Shown here: positions 54,990-64,000 of the stretch, piece after piece
How the letters are laid out: every line of letters starts with the position of its first letter
Position numbering within the stretch: position 1 is the first letter of the stretch
Origin: Takakia lepidozioides
Lineage: Eukaryota; Streptophyta; Takakiopsida; Takakiales; Takakiaceae
NCBI GenBank assembly: GCA_030704615.1
Contig: CM060731.1
Span: forward strand, 47,182,001 to 47,246,000
Direction: 5' to 3'
Length of the DNA stretch: 64,000 bases
The notes under the pieces: generated by a model
The model's database searches: none
Told to the model about the DNA's origin: nothing
What the model saw: only the letters and a program-made list of their open reading frames with translations
Translations under genes and position numbers: made by a program

Positions 54990-57190
54990 GAACCCTCAAA
55001 ATAACACGTCATGCAGTCACATCCAAGGTCGTAGGAGCAGTCTGCTGCAGATAAACATAGTCACCAGGGTTAAATCTCCGAATCCCAAGACGATAGCCCC
55101 CACCACGTATGGTAGCATACCTCACCGTATCACAATGTTGTGCAATGGCAAGGTTCTCGAAAGCCATGGGCATGACTTTCTTGAACAACTCTGCACGCTG
55201 ATCACATGCACGTGCCCACACGTCCGGATTGTCAAGGTTAAGAACTGTAGCAGCTTCTCTACGAATGGATGTAGGCAAATCCGGCTCTCAGCCAAAGAGA
55301 AGAAAGTATGGTGAGAAGGAGGCAAGTGATGCTTGCTTGTTGAACCTGTAGCCCATGGCTAACCAGGGTAACTAAAGGTCCCAATCTCATAGGTGTCCCT
55401 TCTGCAAGCCATACTTGCGCAAACCCCTCTTTACTGTCTGAACAACCCTCTCTGCCAAGCCATCGGCCTCAGGATGATCTCGAGAAGTGGTGCGGTGGTC
55501 TACCAAGGCCTAGTCACACAAAGCCTAAAACTCCCCCAAGAACTCTCTCCCTTGGTCCATGAGTACCTCAGTTGGAGCACCGAATCGGCTAAGTACACAA
55601 TCCAAGAATGCATACGCAGCTCCCTCACTAGCCTTATCAGGCAATGGAACCAACTCCATCCACTTAGAGAAGTGCTCCACCATCACCAACACGTACTTGT
55701 TGTGGCGCATGGTCAGTGGCAACGGCCCTGCGAAGTCAAGACTCCACCTGTAGTCCAATCCAATGATCGGAAGAGGGTGCAATTGTGGAGTAGGGGCGTG
55801 AATGAAGCACGCACCCTGTCACACACCATGCACCTAGCCACAAATTGTTGCACCTCTGTGTGCATACCACGCCACCAATACTGCCCCTACAGTAGACTAT
55901 GAGTGCGTCGCACCCCAAAATGCCCCAACTCCTCATGGGCATGCCGCACTAACCGTGCCCGCTGGGTTGGGTGAGGCACAATCCTCACTCGACCATCCTC
56001 CCACACTCGGAGCAGGTGTGTCCCCTCCCACTTGAACCTCTTGGCTCATTGTAGGATCCAGGCTCGTTGTAGGATCCGATCCCTCTCCTTGGCAGTCATA
56101 GTGGCTGTTGTGTCTCCAGTGTGGAGATAGTCCAACACAACTGAATCCTCATGTATATCTTTGGCGCCACCTTGCTCATTGCTGGCCTCAGGGTCCTCAG
56201 ACACTTGATCTACAGTCATCCATGTTGCAGGTCCAACCTGGCCTTCCGCTGCCAAGATACACAGAAATGCTGATGCATGCCATCCGGGCACCATCTCCTC
56301 GTCCGTCTCACCATGCCACCGAGCTCCAGTGTCATCTTATTGGCTCGTGCATGGATTGCGACTCAACCCATCTGCATCCCGATTGACCAAACCCGGTCGA
56401 TGCACAACCTGGAAGTCATATTCTTGAAGGATGAGTGCTCACCGTGCAAGCTTCCCCGTAAGCTTGTCTGATTGTGCCACGGCCCACACTGCAGCTAAGC
56501 ATTTTCCCTCATATGAGCTATACTTAGACTCTGCAGCGTTGTTTGAGCGGCTAGCATAAGCCACTACGAACTCTCTTCCCTCATCATCCACCTGTGTGAA
56601 CACTGCTCCAAGCCCCAGCATGCTCCAATCTGTATGCAGCTGAAAAGGACGCCCCCTGATAGGTCGTCTCAAGATGGGCGCTGAGGTCAACCTCGCCTTG
56701 AGCTCTTGAAAAGCTTGTTCTTGCTCATCTTCCCACTGCCACTCTTGGTCCACCTTGGTCAGTTTGGTTAGAGCCTTTGCAATGGCACTAAATCCCTTAA
56801 CAAACTGTCTATAATAGTTTGCTAACCCCATGAAAGCTCGGACTCGGCTCACATCCGTGGGGCGTGGAATCTGTGCAATGGACTCTACCTTAGTCTGCTG
56901 TACCCCCAATCCTCCAGGATATATCATGTGACCCAGATACTCAATTTGGTTGTGGAAAAACTTGCACTTCCCCGGATGTAACTTCAATCCGTGCGCCCTC
57001 AAGCGCTCAAATACCACCTGAAGGTGTCTCTCATGCTCCTCCACCGTAGCACTAAAGATGATGATGTCATCTATGTAGCACCGAGCAAACTCCACCCCTG
57101 CTAGAATCCTATCCATGACTCTCTGAAACTCTGCATGAGCGTTCTTAAGCCCAAATGGTAAGAACCGCCACTGGTATAGTAGCTCCATAC
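54990..57190 (-). pseudogene. Gypsy pol: RT C-terminal half, RNase H, integrase
   Basis: Minus-strand Ty3/Gypsy polyprotein in several frames. Reverse transcriptase from FLPFGLKNA and the catalytic YIDDII to LGHMIYPGG lies at 57188 to about 56850. RNase H-like sequence (AYASRSNNAAESKYSSYEGKC) reaches about 56440. The integrase zinc segment (HEELGHFGVRRT...CMVCDRV) lies near 55940-55800, the core (LDYRWSLDFAGPLPL, VEHFSKWMELVPL, DQGREF) at about 55782-55525, and the C-terminal GDYVYLQ end near 55040. Frameshifts separate the domains. The N-terminal half of the RT lies 3.4 kb away at 60633-60911, so the gene is split by inserted DNA. Confidence 0.87.
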
Positions 57191-57203
57191 ATCTCTCTCG
57201 AGT

Positions 57204-57598
57204 GATTGAAAACTAAAATCACACTTTTAACACAGAAACACTCAATACAACACAATCACTCATTAAAACTACGAGTCGAGCCAGGGGCACCCCAAGCTAT
57301 GGGGACTCCACCCCACAAACATTATATTCTCCCTTCATAAGCACACTTAGATTCTAAGAAGTAAAGGAGCTCGGTCGTGCAGGCTCAACTCGAGAGAGAT
57401 GAGTCGCACGACTGATGCTCTCGTGAAGATAAGATGGTTCAGGTGTCAAGCTAAACTTGATACCTGACTTAACACTTGAACTAAATCCAAGTGTTAAATA
57501 CAAATAACTAGATTTATTCTAGTTGTCGTGCGCATACGTATTGCTACACAACTACATCACTGTCCAAACCACACATATATGCACAATAAAGTAGTCTC
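57204..57598. repeat. interspersed repeat copy 2
   Basis: Close match to the block at 54002-54440, but lacking a roughly 35-bp segment present there near 54325-54355. One end abuts the broken RT gene at about 57200 and the other abuts a gag-like fragment at about 57600. Confidence 0.78.
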
Positions 57599-57599
57599 T

Positions 57600-57800
57600 T
57601 GTGGATTGCGCATCTGCTGCAAATCACACCAGCTGTCAAACTCCTGGATAAAGTCATCCAGCTCGATTGTGCCCACAGCTCCAGAGTATCTACGAGGCCC
57701 CTTAGTAGCTCCATACATCTCCTCCATGTCGTCCCACAATAATGGCGAAGAAAACTGCACACCTGTTGATGAAGCCTCCGGGTCTGTGTTAAACTATACA
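57600..57800 (-). pseudogene. Gypsy gag-like fragment
   Basis: Minus-strand frame containing LLWDDMEEMYGATKGPRRYS and a DDFIQEFDSWCDLQQMRNPQ segment, typical of the start of a retrotransposon gag. It is cut off at about 57600 by the interspersed repeat. Confidence 0.6.
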
Positions 57801-58159
57801 GTAGTTGAAAGTGGAGGTAAAGGTGGTCTGAACCGAATACCTCGTCTTGTGAACCCACTCTCACTGCTATTACCTGTAGCCGTACTCCCCTCAAAACCCT
57901 TCGGTAATTCCGTGATGATACTCACAACGTGCACCTCCCCTACGTGACACTATAAGGCTCTAGTACTAATTCTAATAGTGACACATGTGGGTACCTGTTG
58001 CAATTTAAGGGTCATATCCCAGTGGCTCAGGGCACCTGCACCTGCATCCACCGCAAGAACTCCTATGGTTGGCTGGTCATTAACCCAGTCTCACCATAGA
58101 AGAAACACTGGTGGTCTTGCTGGTCATCACTCCAGCCTCACCACCGACAACATACTCTA

Positions 58160-58424
58160 GGATTGACCGGTGATGATCTAATATTACACCGGGACATATC
58201 AGAGGGTACATTGAACACACTGGCCAAAAGTCTCAAAACGAACGAAAAATCATTTGGATGGGCGACCATCCGTCGGCCCATTGAACGAATTTCGGTTGAT
58301 CTCATATTACTTTGGGGCCTCTTCCATGGCACATTGAACATACTGGCCAAGTCTCAAAACGAACCAAAATCATCTCGATGGCCAACCATCCGTTGAGCCA
58401 TCGAATGAATCTCGCTTGATCCGT
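58160..58424 (+). repeat. tandem duplication, about 130 bp x 2
   Basis: Units at about 58160-58293 and 58294-58424 share ACATTGAACA(C/T)ACTGGCCAA, GTCTCAAAACGAAC and CCAACCATCCGTTG-like sequence. No coding function is seen. Confidence 0.75.
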
Positions 58425-58689
58425 ATGAAAGCAAACGCCCACACAAAACCAACATGGCGCACAGTCAAGCATGCAGGTGTTGGGGGGGATCCAAACACAA
58501 GAAATCAAAACATCAACACCCCCACATCAAAATCCATCTGCAGTGCTGATCCTGCAGAATATCCCAGCCCAAAACCCCGGACTGACTAGCCTCCACCAAG
58601 AGAGGCTTTGGCAACTACAAGTACAAAATAATGAAAATAGTAAAAAGAGGGAGGGGAAGAATAGAGGCCCGACCAAGCAAGATTTAATC

Positions 58690-60555
58690 CTGATCTATGC
58701 TATCAACTGCCAGACTTCTCTCAAAGTGCCTCGCTCTGTATGATGGTAAGGTGTAGGAGGTATATCTATGTCCAGAAACCTGCCACTAACCTTGTCCCAA
58801 GCTACAGTAGCTCGCTCTAACCAACCCTCCTCCTCTTTCTGCCAGGTAGAGACAAAGCAATATTTCCTTATCTCCCGCTCACTGAATACTAAAGAAAATA
58901 AAGGTAAGGTCTGACAGTCTCTCAACTCGAAAGCTTTGAGACGGTTGCAAGTGTCCTCATTGCGAATGACTACATCTCCTTCAAGCAGAACAAACTTGTC
59001 ATTGCTAATGAACCCCCGCTCGTGGTTGCCTTGTGCAAAGCGTGTCCGGCTGCAACCATGTCTGATTGCAAAAACTTGTGTAGCTCCTGCTCATTTGCTC
59101 CAGTACACCACGGCCTTGTGGCTGAACACCTTGGTCCCCGGGGCCGTCTTTGGTTGTGTTCCAAGCCTAGCTTCCACCCACTTTGGTATTTCACCTACAG
59201 CTGCAGAACTGCTCGCTCCAACAGAGTTCTGACTGTCCAAAGCAATATTGAGGCCCGCAACGCCAATTACAGCAGTTTGTTGTCTATTGCTAATGCCTGA
59301 CTCCCAGTATGCAATCAACTCGTCCAACTGCTCCCCACTCAAATCAGTCTGAGTTCCTTGAGAAACATAAATCTTGTCCCCTTGTGTGCACAGGCTAAGA
59401 GAAGAGACTTGCCCTTCAATTACGTCCTCATTTCCCCCAGCCGTACAAGGAGGACATCCCCAGATTTGTCTCTCATGTAGACCACAACAGGTTCTAGAAA
59501 CAAAATTGTGGATCTTTCATAGCACACTCACACTAAAAAAATTCCATAGATTTTAAGCAGAGTCCAAAAAAAAACTAAAACCAAGTCTAGATAGGTAGAT
59601 TTTCCCTTTCTGCAGCTATCCCCCCAAAAACTGAGTCAAACGGAGTCCATTTGACAGAGATATGACCAATTAGGCTCTAAATCATTGAAATTAGATCAAA
59701 AGGGGTTTTTTTTTTTTTTAACACCAAAACGTTCTCGCCATTAAAAGTTGTTCCCAGGTTATCTACGGGTTCCGAGCACGTCCATGTAGTTCTCATATAC
59801 TCCCTGGCAGCGTGGCCTATAATTCCCAGGATTCATTTGTGGTTACAGGCGCACCACCACACGCTTGCTCTCTTAGTGAGCTGCTTTGCTCCAGCCAAGA
59901 TCCGTGCTCTGCTCCAACCACGACTATCGAGCTCGGGTGTATGGCTGTGGCGATGGCGATGGCCTGTGCAGCGTCAGGCATCTCGACAACGCCTGCATTG
60001 GCCGTCCCTGCATTGCTATGTGCGCATGCTCACTCCAGGGCCAATCCACGAATTCATTGTCCGGCACGATCGGCAAATCTGGATAGTGACCCCGGCTTTG
60101 ATGCACTGGTTCCCACTTTCCTTTCACTGAGCGAACGAAATTACTCGCTGGTAAGGCTGCATCCAGTCCAACGACGTGCCTATCCAAGTTTGGGACACAG
60201 AGACTCATGCTCTAATGGACACAAACAACACTCGAGAGCATGGCTGAGGCAGGAAACTTCGACAAAGCACCAAATAAGGACTCACTTCCGAGACTCCGGA
60301 TAGAGCCTCCTCCTGGAGAGATGCTTCTCTGCCTGCAAACAAGTAGTTCCCCTACCACCCAACTCCAACAATCGCAACCTTGGACAATCGAACGAGGCCC
60401 TATCCGTCGAGCTCCGGTATAACACGAGATGCCAAGCTTGTGGATTCTACCAGATTCTACGACAACCCTCTACGCTCCTCAGAAACCGAGCTTGGCACCA
60501 CCCATAATAGGAAAAAAAACCAACAGCCTATTCTTCCTTACATTTGCGCATCCAG
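58690..60555 (-). other. retroelement-like interior, unrecognised open frames
   Basis: Lies between gag-like and pol-like parts of the nested Gypsy region. Minus-strand frames at 58695-58925 and 59091-59342 could be gag parts, but no motif is decisive. The overlapping long frames at 59812-60303 (+) and 59924-60208 (-) have no recognised domain. A poly(T) run lies at about 59707-59719. Confidence 0.35.
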
Positions 60556-60632
60556 ATTCTAAGCAGTGAAGGAGCTCGGTCGTGCAGGCTCAACTCGAGA
60601 GAGATGAGTCGCACGACTGACGCTCTCGTGAG
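60556..60632. repeat. third partial copy of interspersed repeat (hairpin core)
   Basis: Only the 77-bp core ATTCTAAGCAGTGAAGG...CTCTCGTGA of the larger repeat is present. It contains GTCGTGC and GCACGAC arms around ACTC/GAGT, a conserved hairpin. It abuts the broken N-terminal half of the Gypsy RT at 60633. Confidence 0.75.
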
Positions 60633-61250
60633 TTTCCTGAAGTCAACACAAAAGCGGGTAGTACCATCTTTCTTACTAACCAGGACAATTGGACTGGCCC
60701 AAGGAGAAACTGATGGCTTAATCACACCAGCATCTAGCATTTTCTGGACTTCTTCTTGGACTATAACACGCTCCCGATACCTCTCTCGGTATGCAAATTG
60801 CTTAATAAGAGGTCCGTCAGTAACAATGTCATGTTGAAGGATGGGAGTACGCCCTAGATCAGCAGATCCTAAGCTGAAGACATCTAGATTCTTGGCAATA
60901 AACATCTCCACTCTTCTCTTTTGGCCTGAGGATCTAGGGCGGTGCCTAATTTGATTTCAGACAGCACTTTGGTGAGGGCAACCTTACCCTCAGGACTGAG
61001 ATCAGGGATAGGTGGTGGTGCAATTGCAGCAAAAGCAGCAACAACATCCAAGGGCCCATGTTGTATGCCAATGGTTTTTAGCCCAAACCCAGCTTACACT
61101 TCTTGTATTTCAACAATGGGTAAAGCAGTGATGCGAGCCAGGACCTGTCCCTTCTTAATAGTCACAGGAAAGCGCTCTGGATTAGCAATTAAGATCTTGA
61201 CTTCCTGCCTATATCCTCTATCTATGACACCAGTAGCCACACATTACACG
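60633..61250 (-). pseudogene. Gypsy pol N-terminal part with dUTPase-like segment
   Basis: From 60911 down to 60633, minus-strand sequence encodes the RT entry region (KNLDVFSLG, MLDAGVIKPSVSPWASPI, KKDGTTRFCVDFRKL), the N-terminal half missing from 54990-57190. Upstream, at about 61240-61080, a frame reads ATGVIDRGYRQEVKIL and then PVTIKKGQVLA. It matches the GVIDxxYRG and later (K)xG(D)xxAQ motifs of trimeric dUTPases and is interrupted by a TAA near 61096. A frameshift near 60912 separates the two parts. Confidence 0.7.
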
Positions 61251-61289
61251 TGATCGATATCAATGTCATTTACTTTACATTGACCAACA

Positions 61290-61900
61290 ATAATACATTG
61301 AACGTATTCTCAAGAAATTTGGTTATGCGGATGCCAACATTGTGGTAGTGCCTGTTGATCCCAATGTTCTGTTCAATTTTGCCGACATATATTTTCCATA
61401 CTCTGCGATTGTTGGTAGCTTGACATTTGCAAGTATTGGAAAATGACCAGATATCTCATATGCAATATCTCAGGCTGGAAATTTTTTGCACAATCTCCTC
61501 GGACTCATTGTCTTGCAGTAAAGTGCATCCTCAAATATTCGAAGGGCACCTCAAATCTTGTTATCTTTTCTGGAGGACCACCTCCTTCCAATGGGAGATC
61601 TCACAGCATACTGTGATTCTGACAACTTAGTAGATTTGGACGATCATAAGTCTCGCGTGGCTATGCATTATTTTTGAATGATGGACATATCGTTTCGGGT
61701 AGCAGAAAACAACAATGCACAAGATTCGTTATGGAAGCAAAGTACATTGTCAGTTTCGTTGCAACCAAAGAAATTGTTTAGCATCGTCGTTTTCTGGGAA
61801 GAATTGATTATCCCCAAACCAGCCAATCTATCCCGAGTGCAGACAATGGTAAAAGAGGTACAACAGAACTCTCACTCCAGCCTCATTGGCATGATTTTTA
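61290..61900 (+). pseudogene. Copia reverse transcriptase/RNase H remnant
   Basis: Plus-strand pieces match the end of a Copia pol: LKKFGYADAN...VVVPVDPN, AIVGSLTFASIG, then DSDNLVDLDDHKSR, then SGSRKQ and ATKEIV, in order but across frames and with stops. It is inverted relative to the Gypsy parts next to it. Confidence 0.7.
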
Positions 61901-63336
61901 CAAATTCCAGCCTGATCTTCAACTCTTGTATCAAAGACATGTTCCTAGTACTGATGGTAGAATAGGGGTGCCCATGGCTATTCCAAAGAATTCTACTCTG
62001 ACTCGTGCACCCATGAATGTCACCATCCCTGCTATGACCCAGAAAATGGTCAAATCTGGTCTGGCCTTTTTGTGCCCAGCTGCTCATTTCCTGGAAGTAG
62101 AAGGTTGGAGAAGACTGCTCTCAAGCATTGTTTGTGCAAACCAACATAACACTAGTTTTGATCTTAAACAAATTCTCGAAGCAAATCATTTAGCAATTGC
62201 AGTCAAGAAGTCTGCGATTAGGACTGCATTACAAATCAGTCCAAGAATGGTTGTCACACTATGGTTGCTAGCACCTCTTCAGTAATAAGTTGTCGTTGAT
62301 GAACTTGTCCCTGAGAACTCTAGTTGTTTCCTTGATACCATGATGACATTTAGATGGATGTACATGATTCTTTTTAGGGCCCACCCCTCTCTCGAAAGAG
62401 GCTACTAGGGGCGATAGACAAAAGGTGAGAAGGATCTTAGAGCCTCTTTACACTAGAGTGGAATTTGACAATTTGGCTTGTGTCATGTCAACTGGACGCT
62501 CAAGTGATCTTTCAATTAAACTCCCGTGTGAAGTGCCCAAGTAACGCTTTGGTTCAAACCACCCAATGACAAGAGTGGAGAGAGAAGGGAAAAAGAATCT
62601 CACTTTTCATATGGCAATGTCATCTCATTGAAGTGACGGAGTGTAAAATGCCCAATTGACACTTGAAGTTTTCAATCCAATAGTCTTTGTAGGCAAGCAC
62701 CGTGATGCGCAGAGTAAGTCTATCTAGGCTGGCTACGGTGCATGCACAGCAAAGGCAAGTGAAGAATGGAGACAATGTTATAAATATGTTTTGACAACTG
62801 TGATCTCCTCCCAGCGGGTGTCTTGGAGGCTGTGTCGTCACCCATCAAAGGCTCACAGAAATGATAAAAATGTTTTGTGGATTCTCTGCACGGTCTATCC
62901 TCTGGTAAAGAAGTGATGAGGACAACCATTTGGAATTTTTTGTGCCTGCAGGTTTGAAACATGGAAGATGCATTAACCGCAGAGGAAGAAACTGGGTGAG
63001 GAGGGCAAGTTATGCCTCAAGGGCCAAAACCCAGCAATCATATGGTAGCTGGCATACTCTTTGCATAGGGTTTTCTACCTGCATCCCTCACAAACAGTCC
63101 TGTATGAACAATGATCATTGCACAGTGAACTGGGTTGAAAGAGCTGGCGTCTCCCACCTTTTGTGAATCATTTGACAATGCCCCCGTTCATTTCTGTGTC
63201 CCATGTGGCCGTTACATATCTTCATCTCCTCACCAGAGTCCTTTCCATTTACTGTGGATCTATCTGTATAAAACATTCAAGGTAAGATAATCCAAGAGAC
63301 CAGGAATAGTTATTTCAAATTCTATCGTCCTGTTGT
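61901..63336. other. unrecognised sequence
   Basis: No domain, RNA gene or repeat that I can support. A plus-strand frame at 61926-62285 is open for 119 codons but is not recognised. Confidence 0.35.
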
Positions 63337-63660
63337 TCATCCCTGGCACCAAAGCTCTCTCCAAAGTTTCACAAACCATGCTGCAATCTGTCTGCATTCA
63401 TGGCAGCATGTGAAGCAGTCGCCACAAGACCAAGGAACGCCCACGTGATGAACTAGAATCCCTTCACTTGCAATCTTCTTTCTCGATAGCGACATCAGTT
63501 CTTTTGCGTCGTGCTTGCCGGTGTCGATTGGCTTCCCTATTTCGGCGGAATCTTGTTTGACAAACTCGAGTTGAAGATCTAACGGGGCGGGAGGAAGGGG
63601 GAAGAAGTGCAGAGCAGCTGCGATGGGCTGCACCGCATCCTCCCCTGGTCTTTCTTACCC
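63337..63660 (-). other. possible exon of an unrecognised gene
   Basis: A minus-strand frame runs open from an acceptor-like GACCAG near 63648 to a stop at 63337, with EFVKQDSAEIGKPIDTGKHD and a Cys-rich GDCFTCCHEC part. It has no ATG in this stretch. I cannot assign a family. It could also be a chance open frame in the window's last kilobase, where nothing else is recognised. Confidence 0.2.
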
Positions 63661-64000
63661 CTTGACCTTTGCATCATTGGAGTTTTATGGGGTCCTCTAT
63701 CTTTATGGGACGCTCCCGAGGAGAGAGCGAGAGAGATGTACTCACTTAGAGCTGTTCTTTCCATGGTTAAAGAGCATACAGAGGACAGATGAAAGATCGA
63801 TAGGAGGGGAAATAAGCTGACTGCAAGTCGTGCGTAAAGGCACTTTTCCTTTGGATGGACGAAGGAAGAGCCGAGAGATATAGACTCTTAGATTCATTCT
63901 TTCTGTCAAAGTGTTCCAAATCTGGATTGACTTGATGACAAGATTTGAATTCCAGCGGAAGAGTCTGTTAGTCATTTGTCAAACTGGGTTAAAGATATCG

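Noticed and set aside
1-64000. CRISPR arrays, bacterial operons or prophage
   Set aside because: No regularly spaced short repeats with unique spacers. Gene structure is eukaryotic throughout.

Overview
The window is nuclear DNA of a plant. All nine recognisable genes are eukaryotic; eight are split by spliceosomal introns of about 0.2 to 7.5 kb, and one is a single exon. Between and inside them lie LINE, Copia, Gypsy and miniature LTR (TRIM) elements. A 760-residue protein made of sperm-tail PG-rich repeats points to a lineage with flagellated sperm. Trihelix and F-box/kelch proteins, a plant-type HAKAI ligase and Copia primer-binding sites of the TGGTATCAGAGC type point to the land-plant line. 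I infer a seed-free plant (moss, lycophyte or fern grade), or less likely a cycad, Ginkgo or charophyte. The species cannot be fixed from sequence alone.

Layout: 0.2-1.5 kb (-) alpha/beta hydrolase A, 3' end off the window; 2.9-6.3 kb (+) NSE1 of the SMC5/6 complex; 11.2-12.3 kb (-) DUF836 glutaredoxin-like protein, divergent from a trihelix DNA-binding protein at 12.9-14.1 kb (+); 17.6-21.0 kb (-) HAKAI-type RING E3 ligase, divergent from the PG-rich-repeat protein at 22.8-25.0 kb (+); 27.0-37.1 kb (+) NTAQ1, the N-terminal glutamine amidohydrolase, whose fourth intron holds about 7 kb of LINE copies and one intact TRIM; 37.1-47.5 kb inverted repeats, satellite-like repeats and retroelement remnants; 47.6-49.2 kb (+) F-box/kelch protein; 50.2-52.1 kb (-) alpha/beta hydrolase B, a paralogue of A; 53.9-61.9 kb a nest of broken Gypsy and Copia elements.

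The genes do not form a pathway. They are ordinary housekeeping loci: genome stability (NSE1), the N-degron pathway (NTAQ1), m6A writer and ubiquitin ligase functions (HAKAI), redox (DUF836) and sperm axoneme (PG-rich repeats). I built exon models by hand from conserved protein motifs, GT/AG sites and reading phase. In every complete model the summed exon lengths are divisible by three.

The most unusual item is a 364-bp TRIM at 31668-32031. It has two 144-bp LTRs, a 5-bp target duplication (ATATC), a 76-bp interior, and a complete tRNA-like sequence with A and B boxes in each LTR. Other notable items are head-to-tail LINE copies with CT-dinucleotide tails, a dead duplicated exon in hydrolase B, a foldback-like element built of short subrepeats, a dUTPase-like segment in a Gypsy polyprotein, and a dense cluster of TGACGTGG motifs.
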